Source of the DNA: Deltaproteobacteria bacterium RIFCSPLOWO2_12_FULL_60_16
GTDB taxonomy: Bacteria; Desulfobacterota; Binatia; UBA9968
DNA length: 10,101 nucleotides
Direction of reading: 5' to 3'
Assembly: GCA_001798565.1 (NCBI GenBank)
Contig: MGSR01000046.1
Span: forward strand, 1-10,101
The number at the start of each line of letters is the position of its first letter. Position 1 is the stretch's first letter. The notes beneath the pieces are model-generated. The model saw nothing but the letters and a program-made list of their open reading frames with translations, was not told where the DNA came from and searched no databases. Below are positions 1 through 7,707 of the stretch, piece after piece. Position numbers and translations under genes: made by a program.

Positions 1-2
1 TG

Positions 3-1421
3 GCCACCCTCCTGTACGGATATTTTCTTTTTAAGACCACCCTGGCCCACGATCCGAGCATCTACCTGCGTATTCCGTTTCTGTTTGTCATCTCGCTCTT
101 CTATGGTTACTTTGCGCAGGTCGTGCGCGCCGAGAAGGCCTTGAAAGAGAGGGCGGAGCAGGAAGCCGAGGATATGGCCATGATCCAGACGCTCTCCCAG
201 TCCCTGCCCTCGTCGTTGGATTATAAGCAGACCCTGGAGACCTTGGGTGACAAGGTCAACCGCGTCGTTCAGGCCGATAAGCTCTATATTTTTACGCTGA
301 ACGAAGCCGAACACTCCTCGGCCGGTCTGCTGTTCGGCGCGGGAACAGGAGGAGAGTTCAGCGGCGTAGAGGTGGATGTCCGCGAATATCCGATCGTCCA
401 GGAATGCGTCATGAAACGCAGTCCTCTGATCCAGCGCAACGTCCACCCGAAGCAGCTCTTTGCCGGCGAGGCGCAAAGCCATGAGGGTTTTGCCGCCCAT
501 TTGTTTCCGACCTCCATGGCCGTGCCCATCATGTTTCGCGGGGAGATGCACGGTGTTATCCTCCTAGGTTTTGAACAAGAGGATCGGGAGTTAACTTCCA
601 GAGAGATCCAGTTCTGCCAGATCGTGGCCTTTGCCACGGCCATAGCGTTGAGCAACGCAAAAAAATATGAGGAGCTCCAGGTAGAGGCCCGGAGGCGGCA
701 GATCATCGCTGAGCAGTTGGCCGACGCAAACCGGCTGAAATCCGAGTACCTGGCCAGCACCTCTCACGAACTGCGAACTCCTATCGCCACGATCATGGGC
801 TACGGCCACCTTTTGGGTGACGGCGCCTGCGGTCCATTGACGCAGGAGCAGAAAAAGGCTATGGGGCGGTTGATGGAAAATGCCCGCGGGCTCTTGGGGA
901 TCGTGGACGCCCTCCTGGACTATTCGAAGATCGAGAAAGGGGAGACCGGTCTATTTGTGAAGCGGGGCGACGTCAGGCCTCTCCTCGACCAATTGCGGCA
1001 AGAGGTCGCCCATCTGGAAAGCAGGAAGCCGTATAAGGTCCGATACGAAGTCGGAGACGATGTCCCTTTGATTGAGACCGACTGGGGAAAGTTGAAAAAC
1101 TGCCTCGCCAACATTCTCAGCAATGCCATTAAGTTTACCGATCAAGGGGAGGTGAAGCTCTCCGTGGTCAGGGGGGCTAATGGCAATGTCTCGTTCCTGA
1201 TCTCTGACACCGGAATCGGCATCCCCAAGGATCTGATCCCTCTGATCTTCGATAAGTTCCGGCAATTGGACGGCAAGGCGGCGAGAAGCTACGAGGGAAC
1301 CGGTCTGGGATTGACCATCAGCAAAAATCTGATTGAGCTTATCGGTGGCAAAATTGAGGTCGAAAGTGAAGTGGGCAAGGGCTCGACATTTAAGGTGACC
1401 ATACCGGTCGCCGGCAGCTAG
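3..1421 (+). CDS. Membrane GAF-domain sensor histidine kinase, 5' end outside the window
   Basis: This is a hybrid-free sensor kinase that should autophosphorylate on His and pass phosphate to the receiver encoded next. The frame is open from the left edge, so the true start lies upstream; a GTG at 123 is only an internal codon. The 472 visible residues begin with hydrophobic stretches (about 1-10 and 24-40, the latter rich in Phe, Leu and Ile) that look like the last membrane helices. A short charged coiled-coil linker follows, then a GAF-like domain (about 72-218), a HisKA dimerisation domain with the H-box STSHELRTP (phospho-His at 255), and a HATPase_c domain. In the ATPase the N-box holds NILSNAIKFT (Asn374), the G1 box DTGIGIP (402-408) and the G2 box EGTGLGL (431-437), so catalysis looks intact. 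The N-terminal sensing part cannot be judged. The gene ends 9 bases before the receiver gene. Confidence 0.95.
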   Translation, partial: ATLLYGYFLFKTTLAHDPSIYLRIPFLFVISLFYGYFAQVVRAEKALKERAEQEAEDMAMIQTLSQSLPSSLDYKQTLETLGDKVNRVVQADKLYIFTLNEAEHSSAGLLFGAGTGGEFSGVEVDVREYPIVQECVMKRSPLIQRNVHPKQLFAGEAQSHEGFAAHLFPTSMAVPIMFRGEMHGVILLGFEQEDRELTSREIQFCQIVAFATAIALSNAKKYEELQVEARRRQIIAEQLADANRLKSEYLASTSHELRTPIATIMGYGHLLGDGACGPLTQEQKKAMGRLMENARGLLGIVDALLDYSKIEKGETGLFVKRGDVRPLLDQLRQEVAHLESRKPYKVRYEVGDDVPLIETDWGKLKNCLANILSNAIKFTDQGEVKLSVVRGANGNVSFLISDTGIGIPKDLIPLIFDKFRQLDGKAARSYEGTGLGLTISKNLIELIGGKIEVESEVGKGSTFKVTIPVAGS

Positions 1422-1430
1422 GGGGAAAGC

Positions 1431-1814
1431 ATGGATACCAAAAAAACCATTATGGTAGTTGACGACAACCCGGACATCATCACGATCGTCAGGACCATTC
1501 TGGAGGGCAAGGGATACAACGTGATGTCCGCATACAGCGGGCCGGAGCTCTTGACGCGTTTGGAAGGACAAAAGCCAGACCTGATTGTGCTTGATATTAT
1601 GATGCCACAAATGGATGGTCTGGAGGTGCTGACGCGGCTCAAAGGGGTCCCGGATACCGCATCGATTCCCGTGATCCTTCTTACCGCGAAGGTTCAGTAC
1701 GAGGATGTCCTGGGAGGCTACAAACTGGGAGCCGACTACTATATCACGAAGCCTTTTACCAGCACGCAGTTGCTGAACGGGATCAACCTCCTGTTGGGCG
1801 AGGGAAAAGCCTAA
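1431..1814 (+). CDS. Single-domain response regulator (CheY-like receiver)
   Basis: The 127-residue protein is one receiver domain with no output domain. The acidic pocket is Asp11-Asp12 (VVDDN), the phosphoacceptor is Asp55 (LDIMMP), the switch Thr is Thr85 (LLTAK) and the conserved Lys is Lys107 (TKPF), so it should be phosphorylatable. The C-terminus stops soon after the last helix. The ATG at 1431 follows a purine-rich GGGGGAAAG, and the gene starts 9 bases after the kinase stop. The two are almost surely co-transcribed and cognate partners. With no DNA-binding or enzymatic output, it must act through protein-protein contact or relay phosphate onwards; the target cannot be read from the sequence. 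Confidence 0.95.
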   Translation: MDTKKTIMVVDDNPDIITIVRTILEGKGYNVMSAYSGPELLTRLEGQKPDLIVLDIMMPQMDGLEVLTRLKGVPDTASIPVILLTAKVQYEDVLGGYKLGADYYITKPFTSTQLLNGINLLLGEGKA

Positions 1815-1842
1815 CGCACGCGTCCTAGCGCAGGGCAAATTG

Positions 1843-1886
1843 CAAAATGAAAAATTTAAATTTTGCAGTTTGCATTTTTCATTTTG
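1843..1886. repeat. AT-rich palindrome between the receiver gene and tmk
   Basis: A perfect 13-base inverted repeat (CAAAATGAAAAAT at 1843-1855 and its complement at 1874-1886) encloses an 18-base loop. A second, overlapping pairing (GCAAAAT at 1842-1848 with ATTTTGC at 1860-1866) is also possible. It occupies most of the 91 bases between the receiver stop and the tmk start and is far richer in A and T than its surroundings. It could fold in RNA and end or stabilise the two-component transcript, but it lacks the GC stem of a classical terminator. I take it as one member of the short palindromes seen elsewhere in this window. Confidence 0.8.
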
Positions 1887-1905
1887 AACTCTTCCTACCC
1901 CTTCC

Positions 1906-2580
1906 ATGATTCGTCTGATCTCCTTCGAAGGCGGCGACGGGTCGGGTAAGTCCACGCAGCTTCGGTTGCTGGAGCAATATCTCGCGGGCCGGGGCAGGGG
2001 GTGCCTGGGCACGCGGGAGCCCGGGGGGACCAACTTAGGAAAAATGATCCGCCGGGTCCTTCTTCAGGCCGGGACAGAAGAGATCTCTTCTCCAACGGAG
2101 CTGTTTCTCTATCTGGCAGACCGGGCGCAGCATGTCCACGAAGTGATCCGTCCGGCCCTCGCAAGCGGCACCCTAGTCCTGTGCGACCGTTTCACGGACT
2201 CCACTCTCGCGTACCAAGGGTATGGGCGCGGAGTCGATCTCGGTATGCTGCGCCGTCTCAACGAGGTCGCCAGCGGGGGGATCACGCCGGATATAACCTT
2301 TCTGCTGGACTGTCCGGTGGAGCTGGGGTTGTCCCGGGCTGAGGAGCGATCCTCGATCATCCATTCTCAATCCTCAGCAACAGAGGATAGAGCATCGAGG
2401 GCAGAAGATCGGTTTGAGCGGGAAGAGGTGGAGTTTCACGAGAGGGTGAGGAAGGGCTTTCTGGAGCTGGCCCGGACCGAACCCGGCCGTATTCATGTCC
2501 TCGATGCCTCCCGTGCCGTTCGAGACCTGCACGAGGAGATCAGAAAGATCGTGGATGAGAAATTGGCAAATGGCGAATAG
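1906..2580 (+). CDS. tmk: Thymidylate (dTMP) kinase
   Basis: The enzyme phosphorylates dTMP to dTDP with ATP, an essential step in dTTP synthesis in the cytoplasm. The 224 residues carry the P-loop GGDGSGKST (9-17), the TREPGGT motif (36-42) and the DRFTDSTLAYQG signature (94-105), followed by the C-terminal FHERVRKGFLELA helix. The ATG at 1906 gives the usual short N-terminus ahead of the P-loop, although no Shine-Dalgarno sequence precedes it. Two oddities: the LID region between SRA and DRFE is long, because a 50-base palindrome (2351-2400) is read through in frame, and the last residues (LANGE) and the stop codon lie in or next to another palindrome. The LID loop varies in length in this family, so activity is probably retained. 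It is the first gene of a housekeeping cluster with holB, metG and tatD. Confidence 0.97.
   Translation: MIRLISFEGGDGSGKSTQLRLLEQYLAGRGRGCLGTREPGGTNLGKMIRRVLLQAGTEEISSPTELFLYLADRAQHVHEVIRPALASGTLVLCDRFTDSTLAYQGYGRGVDLGMLRRLNEVASGGITPDITFLLDCPVELGLSRAEERSSIIHSQSSATEDRASRAEDRFEREEVEFHERVRKGFLELARTEPGRIHVLDASRAVRDLHEEIRKIVDEKLANGE
2351..2400. repeat. In-frame palindromic element inside tmk
   Basis: Nested inverted repeats lie within the coding sequence. The outer arms are CCTCGAT (2351-2357) and ATCGAGG (2394-2400). The inner arms are ATCCTC (2370-2375) and GAGGAT (2383-2388), around a 7-base loop. The segment encodes about 16 low-complexity residues, roughly Ser149 to Arg165, rich in Ser, Ala and charged residues, placed in the LID loop of thymidylate kinase. 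It keeps the reading frame and contains no stop. By architecture it resembles the other palindromes in the window, and by behaviour it recalls the protein-coding palindromic elements described in Rickettsia. Whether it is a mobile insertion or local drift needs comparison with relatives. Confidence 0.65.
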
Positions 2581-2630
2581 CGAATGGCGGAAGGGTTGGG
2601 ACTATTCGCAATTGACTATTCACCATTCGC
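2566..2630. repeat. Palindrome across the tmk-holB junction
   Basis: A 24-base left arm (2566-2589) and right arm (2607-2630) are complementary at 19 of 24 positions, around a 17-base loop. The left arm contains the tmk stop codon and encodes its last residues, and also repeats GCGAATGGCG / GCAAATGGCG-like units internally. Six T follow directly (2631-2636), so the transcript could form a long imperfect hairpin with a U-run. That looks terminator-like, although an essential gene follows at once. The element replaces any Shine-Dalgarno sequence for holB and is open in the holB frame from an ATG at 2584. Confidence 0.8.
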
Positions 2631-2640
2631 TTTTTTGCAT

Positions 2641-3627
2641 ATGCCCTTCTCCGACATCATAGGTCACAGGAAGCAGCTAGAGTCCCTCGCGAGAGGCTTG
2701 GAGAACGACCGGCTGCACCACGCCTATCTCTTTCTGGGTCCTGAGGGGATAGGAAAGAGAACTGTAGCCCTGTCCTTGGCTATGGCGATCCAGTGCCGGG
2801 AGCAGGACAGCGACTTCTGCGGCCGCTGTGACGGCTGTGTGCGAGTTCAAAACGGCAATCACCCCGACGTGCGCGTAGTGGAGCCCTTGCCGGAAAAAAA
2901 GGAGATCTCTATCCAGCAGGTGCGTGAGTTGGAAAGGGAGCTTAACTATCGCGCCTTTACAGGGGGGAAGAAAATAGCGGTTGTAGACCCTGCCTCGCTG
3001 ATGAATTACGCCGCTCAAAACGCCTTGCTGAAAACTCTTGAAGAACCTCCGAAAGACTCACTCCTCATTCTTGTTTCCACCAGCGTCGGGGGACTGCTCG
3101 CTACCCTGGTGTCCCGCTGCCTCCGTCTCTCCTTTGCCCCGCTCCCTGTCCAAGAGGTGGCAAGCTATCTGGAAACTCGCAAGGGATGGTCACGGGACAA
3201 GGCCGAGCTTCAGGCGGCCTTGAGCATGGGGAGCTTGGGCAGGGCCGCCGCTCCAGAGATGGAAGAGTTGATGCAGCGGCGGGCCGCGTGGGCGGAGAGG
3301 ATGAGTTCTCTCACCCCGGCGGACTCTGCCGGCTGGATGGCTCTGGCCGAGGAGATCGCGGGTGAGCGGGAAGAATCCTTAAAATTTCTCGAATGGGCAG
3401 AAGGATGGTATCGCGATATCCTGATTTGTCTGGTCACGGGCGGCAGCCGGGGGCTTTCGAATCCGGACCTCGAGCAGAGCATCAGGCGACAGGCAGAGAG
3501 AAATAGCCGGGAGCGGGTCCTTTTCCTTCTCTCCCGCATTGGCGCGACGGCGGCGAGCATCCGCAGAAACTTCAACCGCAGGATGGCGCTGGAAGATTTC
3601 CTTATGCAAGCTGCGGGTCTGCGATAA
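2641..3627 (+). CDS. holB: DNA polymerase III subunit delta' (clamp-loader)
   Basis: Delta' is a subunit of the clamp-loader complex, which opens and places the sliding clamp at primed DNA. I start it at ATG 2641 (328 residues), because MPFSDIIGHRKQ matches the usual N-terminus of the family. The in-frame ATG at 2584 would add 19 residues made only of palindrome sequence. Visible are an intact Walker A (GPEGIGKRT, 33-41), a zinc-module set Cys52, Cys60, Cys63 and Cys66, the LLKTLEEPP motif (129-137) and the SRC sensor (158-160). The C-terminal half, with its helical domain, is divergent as expected. No Shine-Dalgarno sequence precedes 2641; the upstream bases are a T-run and GCAT. Eight bases separate it from metG, which suggests co-transcription. 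Confidence is high for identity and moderate for the start. Confidence 0.94.
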   Translation: MPFSDIIGHRKQLESLARGLENDRLHHAYLFLGPEGIGKRTVALSLAMAIQCREQDSDFCGRCDGCVRVQNGNHPDVRVVEPLPEKKEISIQQVRELERELNYRAFTGGKKIAVVDPASLMNYAAQNALLKTLEEPPKDSLLILVSTSVGGLLATLVSRCLRLSFAPLPVQEVASYLETRKGWSRDKAELQAALSMGSLGRAAAPEMEELMQRRAAWAERMSSLTPADSAGWMALAEEIAGEREESLKFLEWAEGWYRDILICLVTGGSRGLSNPDLEQSIRRQAERNSRERVLFLLSRIGATAASIRRNFNRRMALEDFLMQAAGLR

Positions 3628-3635
3628 GTCTTTTT

Positions 3636-5174
3636 ATGGAAAGGATCTACCTGACTACCCCCCTTTATTACGTCAACGCGGAGCCGCACCTGGGCAGCGC
3701 CTATACCATGATCATCACCGATACCCTGGCGCGTTACTACCGGGCGCGCGGGTGGGAGACCTTTTACCTCACCGGCACCGATGAGCACGGGGACAAAATC
3801 GCGCAGGCCGCCGCGCAAGCAGGGATGGACCCAAAGGTCTTTACGGACGAAATCAGCACGACCTTCCGGGCTGTCTGGGATAGCTGTGGGTTTACTTACG
3901 ATCACTTCATTCGTACGACCGATGAGTATCATGTTCGCTCTGTCCAGCAGCTGCTGGACAAGATTCATGAAGCCGGGGACATTTACTTCGACCGCTACGC
4001 GGGGCTTTACTGCTTTGGCTGCGAGCGGTTTTACACGGAAAAAGAACTCGCTGGCGGAAAGTGCCCAGACCACCTCACCGAGCCGACATGGCTCGAAGAA
4101 GAGAATTATTTCTTTCGCATGGGCAAATATCAGGAACCGCTGCTGCACCACATCGAGGCGCACCCGGACTTTATCCGGCCGGAGGGATTCAAGAACGAGG
4201 TGGTGGCGATGTTGCGCGAACCGATCGGCGATCTGTGTATCTCCCGCCCCAAGAGCCGTCTGACCTGGGGCATCGAGATCCCCTTCGATAAGCGCTATGT
4301 GACTTACGTATGGTTCGATGCGCTCATCAATTACGTAAGTGCGTTAAAATATAAAGCTGAAGAGGCATTTCAAAAATTCTGGCCCGAAGCGCAACACTTC
4401 ATTGGCAAGGATATACTCAAGCCGCACGGTGTGTTCTGGCCGACCATGCTCATGGCCGCCGGTCTACCGCTGTACAAACATCTCAACGTGCACGGCTTCT
4501 GGACCGTGGAAGGCCAAAAGATGTCCAAAAGCCTGGGTAACGTGATATCTCCGTTGGTGATGAAAGAGAAGATCGGCATGGACGCGTTCCGCTACTTTGT
4601 GTTGCGCGAGAGCGTGTTCGGACAAGACGCAGACTTTCGCGAAGAAAACCTGACAGCGCGCTACAATGCCGACCTGGCTAACAATCTGGGAAATTTGGTC
4701 AGTCGGGTCCTGGCGATGGAGCAGAAGTATTTTGCCGGTGTCGTTCAGCCCCTCAGCACGGCTTGGGCCAAGGAGGACCTGGAACTGAAGAATAGGTTCC
4801 GACAGGCGGAGGAGGAATTGAAGGGCCACATGGCGGAGCTGCAGTTTCATCGCGCCCTTGAAGCCATCTGGGCGGCTATCGACCACACCAACCGGTACGT
4901 CGTGCAAACGGCTCCCTTTAGTCTCTACAAAGATGCCGGAAAGCGCGGCAGGGTGGGGGAGATCCTCCACCACCTCCTGGAAGCCGTCAGGACCATCGGT
5001 CGGTTGATCTCACCCTTTCTGCCTGAAACCGCCGAGGAGTTGGAGGCGCTTCTCAATATCCCGCGGCCAACTGCCAAGCAACCCTCTTCTTGGGGGCAGT
5101 TTTTCGTTCCCGGCCATAAAGTGCGGCCTCCCAAAGTCTTGTTTCCACGAATCGAGACCGCCCCGGACGGCTAA
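3636..5174 (+). CDS. metG: Methionyl-tRNA synthetase, short form
   Basis: This class I synthetase charges tRNA-Met with methionine in the cytoplasm. The 512 residues begin ERIYLTTPLYYVN, followed by the HIGH-type motif as HLGS (18-21). A zinc knuckle is formed by Cys126, Cys129, Cys143 and His146, the three-Cys one-His pattern I recall from Thermus-type enzymes. The KMSKS loop is exact (295-299), and the helical anticodon-binding domain fills the last third. The C-terminal tRNA-binding (EMAP/Trbp111-like) extension of longer MetRS proteins is absent; the protein ends after the anticodon domain, which is normal for the short form. There is no clear ribosome-binding site in front of ATG 3636. 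The stop is followed at once by the tatD start, so the two are probably translationally coupled. Confidence 0.98.
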   Translation: MERIYLTTPLYYVNAEPHLGSAYTMIITDTLARYYRARGWETFYLTGTDEHGDKIAQAAAQAGMDPKVFTDEISTTFRAVWDSCGFTYDHFIRTTDEYHVRSVQQLLDKIHEAGDIYFDRYAGLYCFGCERFYTEKELAGGKCPDHLTEPTWLEEENYFFRMGKYQEPLLHHIEAHPDFIRPEGFKNEVVAMLREPIGDLCISRPKSRLTWGIEIPFDKRYVTYVWFDALINYVSALKYKAEEAFQKFWPEAQHFIGKDILKPHGVFWPTMLMAAGLPLYKHLNVHGFWTVEGQKMSKSLGNVISPLVMKEKIGMDAFRYFVLRESVFGQDADFREENLTARYNADLANNLGNLVSRVLAMEQKYFAGVVQPLSTAWAKEDLELKNRFRQAEEELKGHMAELQFHRALEAIWAAIDHTNRYVVQTAPFSLYKDAGKRGRVGEILHHLLEAVRTIGRLISPFLPETAEELEALLNIPRPTAKQPSSWGQFFVPGHKVRPPKVLFPRIETAPDG

Positions 5175-5966
5175 ATGGCTTGCCACACCAAGCCGGCGCT
5201 GATCGACAGCCACGCCCACATTCAGACGAGGGAGTTTTCGGCGGATGTCGCTGAGGTCATTCATCGGGCCAAAGAAGCGGGCGTGGAGAAGATCATCGTC
5301 GTGGGTGGCGCCGGCGATCTTTCAAGCAACGACGCGGCGCTGGCGCTGGCCAATTCTTACCCGGGGCTCTATGCCACCATCGGCATGCACCCCCACGATG
5401 CCAAAGAAGTGGACGAGGAGGCGTTCCAGCGAATCGAGGCCCTTGCCAGGAATCCCGAAGTGGTCGCTGTCGGGGAGACCGGCCTCGACTTTTATTACGA
5501 TCACTCGCCGAGGCAGGTCCAGATCGATCTCTTCTGCCGGTTCATCCAGATGGCCCGACAAAACGGCCTCCCGCTAGTGGTTCATGTTCGTGACGCATAC
5601 CGGGAAGCCTGCGAAATTATCAAGCGCGAGGGCAAGGGGAACCTCCGGGGCGTCATTCACTGCTTTACCGGAGACTACGATGCGGCGAGGGAATTTTTAG
5701 ACCTGGGATTTTATCTCTCCTTTACCGGGATTATCACGTTCAAAAACGCGGATGCTCTCAGAGATGTGGCGCGCAGATTACCGTTGGAGAGAATTTTGCT
5801 TGAGACCGACTCGCCCTACCTCACGCCGGTTCCTCACCGGGGCAGGCGCAACGAGCCGTCCTTCGTAGGCTATGTCGCCGAGACCTTGTCGCAGGTCAGG
5901 GGAGCCGACTTCGGCCAGGTAGCCGAGACCACGAGCCGGAATACCGAGACGCTGTTTGGGATTTAG
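5175..5966 (+). CDS. tatD: TatD-family metal-dependent DNase
   Basis: This is a TIM-barrel metallohydrolase of the TatD family, soluble and cytoplasmic, credited in the family with DNase and 3'-end repair activity. All expected metal ligands are visible in the 263 residues: His13 and His15 (DSHAHI), Glu101 (GETGLDFYY), His137 (VVHVRD), His162 (GVIHCFTG) and Asp212 (LETDSPYLTPVPHRGRRNEP). The length is typical. The ATG at 5175 directly follows the metG TAA, with no Shine-Dalgarno sequence, so reinitiation from metG is likely. The metG-tatD pairing is common in bacteria. The gene is last in its cluster and converges on the iron permease gene, with 51 bases between their stops and no strong terminator there. 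The exact in vivo substrate is not known from sequence. Confidence 0.95.
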   Translation: MACHTKPALIDSHAHIQTREFSADVAEVIHRAKEAGVEKIIVVGGAGDLSSNDAALALANSYPGLYATIGMHPHDAKEVDEEAFQRIEALARNPEVVAVGETGLDFYYDHSPRQVQIDLFCRFIQMARQNGLPLVVHVRDAYREACEIIKREGKGNLRGVIHCFTGDYDAAREFLDLGFYLSFTGIITFKNADALRDVARRLPLERILLETDSPYLTPVPHRGRRNEPSFVGYVAETLSQVRGADFGQVAETTSRNTETLFGI

Positions 5967-6017
5967 CGGTGGATGGGAGCGGCGGTCACGCCGAAAGGCG
6001 CTGGAATCGAGAGAGCG

Positions 6018-7685
6018 TTATCCCCCGGGAAAACGCGCTCGGTTTCTCACTAACAGCAGAACCGGCAAAATACCGGCCGCCACGATAGTCAGCGCCGGGA
6101 GCGCGGCGGCCTCCCAAAAAGATTCCGAGGTAAGCTGCCATACCTGAACCGCCAGGGTGTCGTAACCAAATGGCCGAAGCAGGAGCGTAGCGGGCATCTC
6201 CTTCATGACATCCACTAAGACGAGAATGGCTGCGGCGCTCAGGCCGGGGCGGATCAGCGGCACGTGAATCCGCCAGAGCACCTCGGAGGTGGTAGCCCGG
6301 AGAGAACGTCCGGCCATGTCCATGCTTGGCGTGATTTTGGCGAGACTCGCCTCTACTGTTTGGCAGCTCACTGCGAGAAAGCGAACCAAGTAAGCGAAGA
6401 CCAGACCAACCATGGAGCCGGTCAACAACAGGCCGCTAGATATATTCAATGTGCTTTGCAAGAGAGCATCGAGGCTGTGGTCGAGAAAGACGAGGGGCGC
6501 CAGTACGCCGACAGCGATCACCGACCCCGGAAGGGCATAGCCCATGCTGGCGATTCCAGCACAGGCTGTGACCATCCGACTGCGGCTCAGACGGAGACCA
6601 TAGGCTACCACCACAGCAGCACAGACCGCTAAGCCTGCCGTGGCAACCCCCAGGAGGAGAGTATTCAACAATAGCTCCAGATATTTGCGGTCCAATTCAG
6701 CCTGGCTGAAACACCAAAAAGCCAGTTGAGCAAGCGGCAGGACAAAGGCGATGCCAACCACGAAGCCCGTCATCCCACTCGCGACCCAGGCCCTCCAGCC
6801 GTGGAGTTTCTGCGGCGCGACCGGCCGGGCGGTTCCGTCTGTCTGGTAAAAGCGCCTGCGCCCGCGCCCTGCCCGCTCCAGCCAGTACAGTCCGAAAGTA
6901 AACAGCAGTAGGAGAGTGGCCAGTTCCGTGGCGGCATGCCGATCGAACATGCCGAACCAAACCCGATAGATGGCCACGGTAAAACTCGAATAGCCGTAGA
7001 TGGCGACGGTTCCGAAGTCCGCCAGTGCCTCCATGAGGGCCAGCGCTGTCCCGGCTGCTATGGACGGTCGGGCAAGCGGAAGAGCTACCCTCCAGAAGAC
7101 CTTCAGCCCGCGGGCCCCCAACGCGCGCGCCGCTTCCAAGGTGCTTGCCGATTGCTCGAGGAAGGCCGTGCGCGCCAGCAGGTAGACATAAGGATAGAGG
7201 ACGAGGCTCATGACGAGCGTCACGCCGCCGAAAGAGGCGATTTCAGGAAACCAGATTTTTGCCCCGACGACGCTACGCAGCCAGGTCTGGACCGGCCCTG
7301 TATAGTCGAAGATACCGCGAAAGACAAAACCGATAACGTACGTCGGGATGGCCAGGGGGAGGATGAGGAGCCACTGAAAGATGGCTCGGCCCGGAAAGTC
7401 GTACCTGGCGACCAGCCAAGCGAGACCAGTGCCGAGGAGCAGCACGCCGAGCCCCACCCCAGCTATCAAGCGAAGCGTATTCCAGAATAGCTCGGCCAAT
7501 TGGGTTTGCCACAGATGGGCCCACACATCCACGGTTGGTGTCGCCAGTGAAGAGACAACCACCAAGATCGGCGTGGCCACTACAAGGCACACCGCCCCGG
7601 AGGCGATGGGCCAGGGATCATGCCGCCGCCAGGCTCGGAGGAGTCCGGTTTGGTATTGCAGCTCGCTCGTGCGGCTTGCGTCCAT
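6018..7685 (-). CDS. fbpB: Fused two-domain iron(III) ABC transporter permease (FbpB type)
   Basis: This inner-membrane permease should move ferric iron delivered by the binding protein encoded just upstream. The 555 residues form two homologous six-helix halves (about 12 hydrophobic segments: near 29-50, 71-95, 105-124, 154-173, 207-225, 253-270, then six more from 302 to 546). Each half has an ABC-coupling (EAA) loop: EAARALGA with VALPLARPSI at 184-209, and AGRSLRAT with VHVP-type HVPLIRP at 458-480. This fused layout is typical of FbpB and also of ThiP; the partner binding protein argues for iron. ATG 7685 lies 22 bases after the fbpA stop, with only a weak GGATC ahead of it. No ATPase gene follows, since tatD converges from the other side. 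The substrate is an inference from the neighbour and the regulator. Confidence 0.92.
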   Translation of the reverse strand: MDASRTSELQYQTGLLRAWRRHDPWPIASGAVCLVVATPILVVVSSLATPTVDVWAHLWQTQLAELFWNTLRLIAGVGLGVLLLGTGLAWLVARYDFPGRAIFQWLLILPLAIPTYVIGFVFRGIFDYTGPVQTWLRSVVGAKIWFPEIASFGGVTLVMSLVLYPYVYLLARTAFLEQSASTLEAARALGARGLKVFWRVALPLARPSIAAGTALALMEALADFGTVAIYGYSSFTVAIYRVWFGMFDRHAATELATLLLLFTFGLYWLERAGRGRRRFYQTDGTARPVAPQKLHGWRAWVASGMTGFVVGIAFVLPLAQLAFWCFSQAELDRKYLELLLNTLLLGVATAGLAVCAAVVVAYGLRLSRSRMVTACAGIASMGYALPGSVIAVGVLAPLVFLDHSLDALLQSTLNISSGLLLTGSMVGLVFAYLVRFLAVSCQTVEASLAKITPSMDMAGRSLRATTSEVLWRIHVPLIRPGLSAAAILVLVDVMKEMPATLLLRPFGYDTLAVQVWQLTSESFWEAAALPALTIVAAGILPVLLLVRNRARFPGG

Positions 7686-7707
7686 GATAATTAGGATCCG
7701 ATCCGGA

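Noticed and set aside
951..2033. Long minus-strand open frame of 360 codons antisense to the kinase C-terminus, receiver gene and tmk start
   Set aside because: It is the shadow of well-supported genes on the plus strand, crosses an intergenic palindrome, and its product shows no domain.
2584..2640. Upstream ATG for holB adding 19 residues
   Set aside because: The added residues come only from the palindrome, there is no ribosome-binding site, and the family N-terminus matches the ATG at 2641.
3210..4163. Minus-strand open frame of 317 codons antisense to holB and metG
   Set aside because: Both plus-strand genes have clear motifs throughout, and the antisense product looks like random translation of GC-rich coding DNA.
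6011..6040. Imperfect 9-base hairpin around the permease stop codon (GAGAGCGTT / AACGCGCTC)
   Set aside because: Eight of nine pairs match, but there is no T-run on either strand, so I do not call a terminator between tatD and the permease.
6936..7490. Plus-strand open frame of 184 codons opposite the permease gene
   Set aside because: The permease frame has membrane segments and coupling loops; the opposite product is a charged, domain-free shadow.
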